Shown piece by piece: positions 58,405-64,000 of a stretch of 64,000 bases of DNA. The number at the start of each line of letters is the position of its first letter. Positions within the stretch are counted from its first letter, which is position 1. Origin of the DNA: CAWJFP01 sp963842155 (GTDB lineage: Bacteria; Pseudomonadota; Alphaproteobacteria; JACZXZ01). The notes below the pieces were generated by a model that ran no database searches, was not told the DNA's origin, and was given only the letters and a program-made list of their open reading frames with translations. Made by a program: the position numbers and the translations under genes. The stretch is from assembly GCA_963842155.1 (NCBI GenBank), contig CAWJFP010000011.1, positions 30,015 to 94,014 on the forward strand, in the 5' to 3' direction.

Positions 58405-58833
58405 TCAATGCTTGATGAGGTCACGCAAGAGCGCGCGCAGCCCCGGGCTCGCCCCGAAAGCGATGCCGGCGAGAAACGAGCCCAGCACGGTCTCCTTGGC
58501 ATGCTGTCGCGCGAGGGCCACGAATTCCTCGCCCAGCATGCCGGCCAGCGCGGCCGCCATCCTGTCCTCGCCGCTCGCGGGACGGGCCTGATCGCGGCCC
58601 GGCCGCCTCCGCCCCTTGCGAGGTGCCATTGCCAGGCGCGCCGACAGGAGGACGATAAGGGCGCCGAGCAGCGCCGCGCCTCCCGTACCCAGCGCCGCGA
58701 GCGGTGGCGTCGTGACGCCGCGAAGCGCCAAATAAAGCGCGGCACAAAGAAAAAGGATCGCCGCCGCCAGGATGATCATCGCGGCGAGGGCCGCCGCCAG
58801 GGTGACGATGATCTGCGCGCAAATCCGGTGCAT
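58405..58833 (-). CDS. Small two-TM membrane protein of unknown function
   Basis: A 142-residue protein with two hydrophobic segments (about residues 7-37 and 44-66), followed by a basic, hydrophilic stretch and a C-terminal helix (EFVALARQHAKETVLGSFLAGIAFGASPGLRALLRDL). The pattern recalls the phage-holin-like/DUF1469 family that usually pairs with a DUF883-type protein, which is exactly what lies upstream. The family link is tentative. Confidence 0.65.
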   Translation of the reverse strand: MHRICAQIIVTLAAALAAMIILAAAILFLCAALYLALRGVTTPPLAALGTGGAALLGALIVLLSARLAMAPRKGRRRPGRDQARPASGEDRMAAALAGMLGEEFVALARQHAKETVLGSFLAGIAFGASPGLRALLRDLIKH

Positions 58834-58856
58834 CCTGGCGGCTCGCCCGGCGTCTT

Positions 58857-59183
58857 TTAGCGCCGGCCCGAGAAGAGCATGCCCAGGATCACGCCCGCGC
58901 CGAACGCCACCAGCGCGGCCGTGACGGGACGCTCCTCGATCTCGTCGGCGACGGACTGCACGCGCCGCTTCGTTTCGTCGCGCACCTTCTCGCCGATCTG
59001 CTGGACCCGATCGATAGCCTCGGCCCCGCGGGCCTGCGCTATGTCCTGCAGCGTATCGCCGATCTTCGCGAGATCGGCGCGGAGCTTGGCGACGTCGGCG
59101 CGCAAGGTGCGGATGTCGGGATCGCTGTTCGCGCTGCTGGCGGCATTGCCGGCAGCGGCATGGGCCGTGGACGGGTTCGTCAT
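58857..59183 (-). CDS. DUF883/ElaB-like membrane-anchored protein
   Basis: A 108-residue protein: a helical, amphipathic region with heptad spacing (IRTLRADVAKLRADLAKIGDTLQDIAQ ... AIDRVQQIGEKVRDETKRRVQSVADEI) and one C-terminal transmembrane segment, ending with the glycine-rich FGAGVILGMLFSGRR. This matches ElaB/YqjD-type proteins, which anchor ribosomes or other complexes to the membrane under stress. Cotranscribed with the two-TM protein 23 bp downstream. Confidence 0.82.
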   Translation of the reverse strand: MTNPSTAHAAAGNAASSANSDPDIRTLRADVAKLRADLAKIGDTLQDIAQARGAEAIDRVQQIGEKVRDETKRRVQSVADEIEERPVTAALVAFGAGVILGMLFSGRR

Positions 59184-59481
59184 TTCATTTCTCCATCGCC
59201 TTGCGGAATTTGCCAGCTTGGCACGGCCCCGCGATGTTCTCCATACAGGAGGAAAGCGCCCGCGAGAAGCGTCACCGGGCGATTTCGGCCGCCGGGCCGA
59301 ATCTGGCAGACATGTCATGGACGCTCCCGGCCGGCTCTTCATCCATGCGGAACGCGGAAAACCGCCGCTCGGCCCGATCTCGCCTGACCCGGGCGCGCGG
59401 ATCGTCTAAGCTGGGATTGGCCGGGTTCGCATCGCGCAGGTGCGCTCGGGCGACGAGCAACGCGCGACGGAGAGACAGGTC

Positions 59482-60537
59482 ATGCGGCTCACCAGCCTCC
59501 TCGGGCTCGTCTTGCCGGCGCTGGGCCTGCTCTGCCCGGCGGCCGGAGCCGCGAGCTTCGACTGCGCCAAGGCGAGCGAGGCGCATGAGAAGCTGATCTG
59601 CGCCGATCAAGCGCTGTCGGGCAAGGACGAGGAGATGGCCCGGCTCTATAAAGGCGCGCAAGCGGCGCTCTCCGAGGAAGGAAAGCGGCTGCTCACGGCC
59701 GGCCAACGTTCCTGGCTCCTCTTCATCCGCAAGCTCTGCCCCCTCCCCGCGGCACCCGCCCAGCCCGAGGCGCAGGATGCCGCCCGCGCTTGCATCGACG
59801 GCCAATATGACGGCCGCATCGCGGCGCTGAAGCGCGCGGTCGTGACCAAGGGGCCCTTCCGCTTCATGCGGGTGGAGAGCTTCGAGGCGCGCAAGGGCAG
59901 CCCGGACGACGATAGCGCCAACCATCCCGGCATCGACGAGCTGCAACGCGCCTATCCGCGCATCGACGCGCCCGACGATCCCGAGACGAGGCGCTGGAAC
60001 GAGCATGTCGCGGCCTTCGCGAAAAAGCTCGCCGGCGCGACCAAGGAGGCCGACAAGGCGGGCGAGGAGGAGGAGGACGACAGCGATTCCTGGCTCGATT
60101 ACGAGATCGTCTTCGCCTCGCCGGCGCTGATCTCGGTCGAGTTCACGCTCTCGACCTACGGCCATGGCGCGGCCCATCCCAATAGCGCGAGCGCCGCCTT
60201 CAACGCCGTTCCGGCCAAGGCCGAGCCGATCAAGGCCGCCGACCTGTTCGACGGCAAATCCGCCTGGCAGGACTTTCTCGCCAAGCGCTGCTTCGACGAC
60301 CTCAAGCGCCGGGACCTGCTGGGCGAGCCGCCCGCCTTCCCGAGCAATGCGGAGGGGATCAAGGCGATGGCCGCGGATGCCGAGCGCTGGCTGATCGACG
60401 CCAAGGGGGTCAGGGTCGAGTTCAACACCTACGAGGTAGCGCCCTATGCGGCGGGCCCGCAGGAGGTCGCCATCCCCTGGGCAGAGCTCAAGCCCTATCT
60501 GGCGGCGCATCCGCCTTTCCCGATCCCGCCCGGCTGA
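59482..60537 (+). CDS. Secreted LprI (DUF1311) plus DUF3298-like protein
   Basis: A 351-residue exported protein. After a signal peptide (LTSLLGLVLPALGLLCPAAGA), residues about 24-115 have the LprI pattern of paired cysteines (FDCAKASEAHEKLICAD, KLCPLP, ACIDGQYDGRIAAL), found in lysozyme-inhibitor-like proteins. An acidic linker (EEEEDDSDS) follows, then a domain with FTLSTYGHGAAHPNSASAAFN and VEFNTYEVAPYAAGPQEVAIPW. That matches DUF3298/DUF4163 peptidoglycan-binding-type domains. A role in the cell envelope is inferred. Confidence 0.78.
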   Translation: MRLTSLLGLVLPALGLLCPAAGAASFDCAKASEAHEKLICADQALSGKDEEMARLYKGAQAALSEEGKRLLTAGQRSWLLFIRKLCPLPAAPAQPEAQDAARACIDGQYDGRIAALKRAVVTKGPFRFMRVESFEARKGSPDDDSANHPGIDELQRAYPRIDAPDDPETRRWNEHVAAFAKKLAGATKEADKAGEEEEDDSDSWLDYEIVFASPALISVEFTLSTYGHGAAHPNSASAAFNAVPAKAEPIKAADLFDGKSAWQDFLAKRCFDDLKRRDLLGEPPAFPSNAEGIKAMAADAERWLIDAKGVRVEFNTYEVAPYAAGPQEVAIPWAELKPYLAAHPPFPIPPG

Positions 60538-60611
60538 GCCGGAGCCCCCGTGGGCGGACCAAACGGCCGATCGTTCGAGGCAGCTCGTTGGCGCGCACGG
60601 CAGCCGACGCA

Positions 60612-60662
60612 ACGAAAGATCGTCGCCACCGGTCTTGCACTGGTGATCCACGTCTTCCTTGA
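60612..60662 (-). repeat. Dispersed palindromic repeat, copy 3
   Basis: On the minus strand this stretch aligns with copy 2 (42028-42075) over the AAG-AAGACGTGGA and CACC-G--CAAG-CCGGTGG-GACGAT blocks with few differences. It lies in the 238-bp gap before comM, which otherwise contains no gene. Confidence 0.6.
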
Positions 60663-60775
60663 GCCTGGAAGAAAGACTTGGGTACCAGGAACGAGGCGCG
60701 GCAGTCACAACCCTGGCGTTGCCGGCTTCGCCTCCCTTACAATCGCGCGGGCTGGAGCGAGGGGGGATTGCCCGA

Positions 60776-62295
60776 ATGGTCGCGCGGGTGAGCACGGTCG
60801 CCTTCCAGGGCGTCGACGTGCTCGACATCGACGTCCAGGTGCAGATGGCGAGCGGCCTGCCGGCCTTCACCCTCGTGGGGCTGCCGGACAAGGCGGTGGC
60901 GGAATTGCGCGAGCGCGTGCGCGCGGCCTTGGGCGCGCTCGGCCTGGCGCTGCCCAGCCGGCGCATCACGGTCAATCTGGCGCCCGCCGACGTGCTCAAG
61001 GAAGGCAGCCATTTCGACCTGCCGATCGCGCTTGCCTGCTCGTCGCCATGGAGGTGCTGCCGGCGGACGAGCTCGCGCAATATACCGCGTTGGGCGAGCT
61101 CGGGCTCGACGGCACCTTGGCGCCGGTCGCGGGCGTGATCTGCGCCGCGCTCACCGCCTCCTCCCATGGCCGCGGCCTCATCTGCCCCGCCATCCAGGGC
61201 GGCGAGGCGGCCTGGGCGGGCGAGATCGAGGTTCTGGCGCCCGCCTCCCTCCTCGCCCTCATCAATCATTTCAAGGGCACGCAGGTGCTGAGCCCGCCCG
61301 CGCCCAAGCTCGCCGAGCTGCCCGAGCATTATCCCGACTTGGCCGACATCAAGGGCCAGGAGACGGCGAAGCGCGCGCTCGAGGTCGCGGCCTCGGGCGG
61401 CCACAACATGCTGATGATCGGGCCGCCGGGTGCCGGCAAATCCATGCTCGCGGCGCGGCTCGCCGGCATCTTGCCGCCGCTCGACCCGGCCGAGGCGCTC
61501 GAGGTCTCGATGGTGCATTCGATCGCGGGCCAGCTCACCGACGGCAAGCTGATGCGCGCGCGGCCCTTCCGCGATCCGCATCATTCGGCGACCCTGCCGG
61601 CGCTGGTGGGCGGCGGATCGCGCGCGCGCCCGGGCGAGGTGTCGCTCGCCCATCACGGCGTGCTCTTCCTCGACGAGCTGCCGGAGTTCGCGCGCGCGAC
61701 GCTCGAGGCGCTGCGCCAGCCGATCGAGAGCGGCCGCGCCACGGTCGCGCGCGCCAACCATCACGTCTCCTATCCCGCGCGCTTCCAGCTCGTGGCCGCG
61801 ATGAACCCCTGCCGCTGCGGCCATCTCGACGACGCGGCGCTGGCCTGCGGCCGCGCGCCCAAATGCGCGCTCGACTACCAGTCGCGCATCTCGGGCCCCT
61901 TGTTCGACCGCATCGATCTGCATGTGGACGTGCCGGCGGTCGCCGCCGCCGACCTCTCGCTGCCGCCGCCGGCCGAAGGCTCGGCCGAGGTGGCGAAGCG
62001 CGTCGCCGCCGCCCGCGCGCGTCAGCGCGTGCGTTACGACAAGCTCTCGCCCGAGCGCCCCATCCGCGCCAACGCCGAGGCCGACGGCCAGCTCCTCGAG
62101 GAGGTGGCGTCGCCCGATCCCGAGGGCCGCGCGCTCCTGACCGCCGCCGCCGAGCGCCTCAAGCTCTCCGCGCGCGGCTATCACCGCGTGCTGAGGGTCG
62201 CCCGCACCCTCGCCGATCTCGACGAGAGCGAGCGCGTGCGCCGCCTCCATGTCGCCGAGGCGCTCTCCTATCGCCGTATCGCGCTGGGACGGTGA
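60776..62295 (+). CDS. comM: YifB/ComM-family Mg-chelatase-like AAA ATPase (frameshifted)
   Basis: A hexameric helicase-like AAA+ protein; ComM promotes branch migration in natural transformation. The N-terminal domain is in the first frame (VARVSTVAFQGVDVLDIDVQVQMASGLPAFTLVGLPDKAVAE). Near 61035 one C seems missing from GCCCTG, and the rest is in another frame: Walker A GPPGAGKSMLAARL, VLFLDELPEFARATLEALRQPIESG, AAMNPCRCGHLDD, SGPLFDRIDLHVDVP and the C-terminal YHRVLRVARTLADLDESERV. Total about 506 residues, normal for the family. The 3' part is repeated, with a deletion, at 63757-63967. Confidence 0.9.
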
Positions 62296-62341
62296 AGCGA
62301 TAGAGCGCGCTGTAGAAGCCGTGTTTGCTTGTAAAAAGTTC

Positions 62342-62369
62342 TTGTTCTTTGTTTGTTCACGTCTATAAT
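62342..62369 (+). promoter_or_regulatory. Promoter of the methyltransferase gene with alphaproteobacterial SOS (LexA) box
   Basis: TTGTTC (62342-62347) and a perfect TATAAT (62364-62369), 16 bases apart, form a good promoter. Across the -35/spacer lies GTTC-N7-GTTC (62344-62358), the exact consensus for LexA of Alphaproteobacteria; a third GTTC at 62338 sits just upstream. LexA binding here would block transcription until DNA damage. The AT-rich sequence contrasts with the GC-rich comM end just before it. Confidence 0.65.
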
Positions 62370-62445
62370 GGGAATTGGCAACAGCGCACCGGTCACTCGC
62401 CGTCATTCCGTGGCGCGGCGAGAGGCTGCGGATAGGAGGAAGTGC

Positions 62446-63369
62446 TTGGCCACTAAAACACCATGTTTAAGCTTGGCAATGCGGGCAAGCCTCGCCGCGC
62501 CCTCCGGGGCCGCGAATCGACCCGCGGCGCCGCGGTCGAACCCAGCATTTTTTAAGACTGACCTCGGCGAAATGGTCGTTGGGGACTGCCTCGCCGTGCT
62601 GCGGGATTTGCCACCCAACAGCATCGACCTCGTGGTTACCTCACCCCCGTATGATGGGCAATCAAGGTATGGGAACGGTGAAAGATATGAGCGCGATTGG
62701 TACCAAGGATTTTTTTTGGCAGTCACTAAAGAAGTACTTAGAGTTTTAAAGCCATCGGGTAGCTTTGTTCTCAACTATCGTTCTAAACGCCGGGGCAACG
62801 AGCGCGGCATATTGCAATATGAACTCGTATTTTGGCTGCGAGACCAGGGGTTCATTTTTTGCGAAGATTTTGTATGGGGGAAGCCCTCGCCGCCGCCGGG
62901 TCGATTTAACCGATTTCTCAAGGACGCCGTGGAATACTGTTTCCAGTTTGCAAAGACGCCGGACTGGGATTTTTTCCCGGAGCACTGTCTATCGCCAGCA
63001 CGATGGGATGCGAAGGATCGGGAACGCCGGAAGAAGCTCGCTCACAACTATGTAAGAGCAAACGCACCGTCCGGTCAGGGGCGCAAGAGGGTACAGGCAG
63101 GCCCCGATTATGTACGGCCCTCTACACTGTTGCACCTAGAGCCAGATTTCAGCCCGAATCCAGCAAAGCACCCGGCTCGATTCCCGCTCGTATTGCCGAC
63201 GTTTTTTATCAATCTCCTGACGAAGCCGGGTCAAATGGTCATTGATCCGTTTGGGGGCACTGGCACGACCGCTCTAGCGGCCGAGCAGCTTGGGCGCCGG
63301 TGGCTTGTAACAGAGATCGACCCGAAGTACGCCGCAATTGTGCCCTCTCGCTTTGAAGCGCGGCGATAG
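62446..63369 (+). CDS. DNA methyltransferase, N4-cytosine/N6-adenine beta class
   Basis: A 307-residue DNA methylase of the N6_N4_Mtase family (PF01555). Motif IV LVVTSPPYDGQSRYG comes before motif I PFGGTGTTALAAEQLGRRW, the order of the beta class; the TSPPY variant is commonest in m4C enzymes. TTG at 62446 is chosen as start because AGGAGG lies 6 bases before it and because upstream ATGs fall within or before the promoter. It is AT-richer than its surroundings and followed after 5 bp by a fragmentary partner ORF. Recognition sequence unknown; probably part of a type II restriction-modification system. Confidence 0.88.
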   Translation: MATKTPCLSLAMRASLAAPSGAANRPAAPRSNPAFFKTDLGEMVVGDCLAVLRDLPPNSIDLVVTSPPYDGQSRYGNGERYERDWYQGFFLAVTKEVLRVLKPSGSFVLNYRSKRRGNERGILQYELVFWLRDQGFIFCEDFVWGKPSPPPGRFNRFLKDAVEYCFQFAKTPDWDFFPEHCLSPARWDAKDRERRKKLAHNYVRANAPSGQGRKRVQAGPDYVRPSTLLHLEPDFSPNPAKHPARFPLVLPTFFINLLTKPGQMVIDPFGGTGTTALAAEQLGRRWLVTEIDPKYAAIVPSRFEARR

Positions 63370-63374
63370 CCACG

Positions 63375-63756
63375 GTGTCCGACGCGGAGCAAATCGCCGC
63401 CGTCGTGAGCAAAATCGCCGCCGCTGAGACCTGGAACAAGCGGGTGGCGCTCGTCCGCGGGATTCCGGAGGAGTTTGGAAAGGCCCATCATCAAGCGGTC
63501 TACGCGGCGATTGCAGAGGCCGTTTATGTCTCAGATCTAGCGCCAGACTTTGCATTCATTCACTGGCGCGACGACTACGAGCTCCCGAGCATAGAGGACG
63601 CATATAATCAGGTGTTTTCGTTCACACAGGGGTTTGTCGAAGTAAGCGCCAACGCATTGGCGAACGCCATTGTGGCGCATCCGGCCACCCTGAAGATTTT
63701 TCGTCTGATTTTGGGATTTACCACACAGGAATTTGCGGCTTCGACGGTGGTCGTGG
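63375..63756 (+). pseudogene. N-terminal fragment of a putative partner endonuclease
   Basis: GTG at 63375 opens a frame that runs on to the window end, but only the first about 127 residues (AEQIAAVVSKIAAAETWNKR, VYAAIAEAVYVSDLAPDFAFIHW, SIEDAYNQVFSFTQGF, HPATLKIFRLILGFTTQEF) look like natural protein. After that it reads comM 3' DNA out of frame, giving an arginine/serine-rich tail. Position behind the methylase suggests a restriction endonuclease whose 3' end was lost in the recombination that brought in the comM fragment. No nuclease motif can be named in the remaining part, so the role is inferred from place only. Confidence 0.55.
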
Positions 63757-63967
63757 CAGCTCGTGGCCGCGATGAACCCCTGCCGCTGCGGCCATCTCGA
63801 CGATGCGGCGCTGGCCTGCGGCCGAGCGCCTCAAGCTCTCCGCGCGCGGCTATCACCGCGTGCTGCGCGTGGCCCGCACGCTTGCCGATCTCGACGAGAG
63901 CGAGCGCGTGCGCCGCCTCCATGTCGCCGAGGCGCTCTCCTATCGAAGGATCGCGTTGGGGCGGTGA
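63757..63967 (+). pseudogene. comM: Second, internally deleted copy of the comM 3' end
   Basis: 63757-63803 matches comM from 61786 (FQLVAAMNPCRCGHLDDAALACGR region), and the remainder matches the comM end from about 62150 to the stop (AERLKLSARGYHRVLRVARTL to RRIALGR). A 299-bp stretch present in comM is missing at the join, which puts the two parts out of frame. There are scattered single-base differences from the first copy, so this is not a fresh duplication. It flanks the methylase cassette and has the same direction as comM. Confidence 0.85.
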
Positions 63968-64000
63968 AGCGAAGCGCGACCGCCATCGGTCGAACTGCGC

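Noticed and set aside
59272..62406. A 1044-codon minus-strand frame opposite the LprI-like gene and comM
   Set aside because: Composition is antisense-like, and it crosses two real genes and a repeat on the other strand.

Overview
The window is 64 kb of GC-rich bacterial chromosome, almost certainly from an alphaproteobacterium of the Rhodospirillales type. Evidence: a MucR regulator, a GTTC-N7-GTTC SOS box, the order fur / olsB / plsC / miaB / phoH / ybeY / corC / lnt / XRE regulator / metK / trmB, and the neighbouring pairs rimI-tsaB, dnaK-dnaJ and TIGR02186-tauE. Most of it is ordinary core genome in tightly packed operons, many with ATGA or GTGA stop/start overlaps.

Layout. 0-6.3 kb: end of a meta-cleavage type operon (acylating acetaldehyde dehydrogenase, 4-hydroxy-2-oxovalerate aldolase), a divergent PaaK-like ligase, a MetE-like methyltransferase, an FtsJ-type RNA methyltransferase and an AAA ATPase. 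6.4-7.3 kb: PPK2. 7.33-14.99 kb: a genomic island bounded by a perfect 48-bp direct repeat of the 3' half of tRNA-Gly(CCC). It carries a sulfide/persulfide module (SQR, thioredoxin 2, DUF2892, an AhpD-like protein) divergent from a BigR/SqrR-type ArsR sensor and an RND efflux pump; no integrase is visible. 15-26 kb: the core operon listed above, ending at fur and mucR. 26-32 kb: rimI-tsaB, a D-Ala-D-Ala dipeptidase, nfuA, an adenylate/guanylate cyclase, a universal stress protein and a TauE exporter with its partner. 32-37 kb: purH, a FlaA1/CapD-type dehydratase and a WecA/MraY-type glycosyl-1-phosphate transferase. 37-41 kb: dnaK, dnaJ and a small secreted protein. 41-47.6 kb: dapB, an AmpG-like permease, typA, a thioesterase/MarR pair and an adenosine kinase. 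47.7-54.1 kb: a surface-glycan cluster (O-antigen ligase, GT4, flippase-like protein, a methyltransferase-GT2 fusion, a GT-C enzyme). 54-60.5 kb: pyrF, a heparinase-like protein, rpe, a lone receiver protein and small envelope proteins. 60.8-64 kb: comM followed by a DNA methyltransferase, a truncated partner ORF, and a second, internally deleted copy of the comM 3' end.

Two accessory segments stand out: the tRNA-Gly island, and the restriction-modification-like cassette at comM, whose promoter contains an SOS box. A third observation is technical but matters for every reader: eight conserved genes (metE-like, ftsJ-like, purH, dnaJ, ampG, adenosine kinase, O-antigen ligase, comM) are each split by one single-base frameshift. 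Two of these sit at a GAATTC where the intact reading frame asks for GATTC, a GANTC site. Because purH and dnaJ are among them, sequencing or assembly error is the likelier explanation than gene decay.
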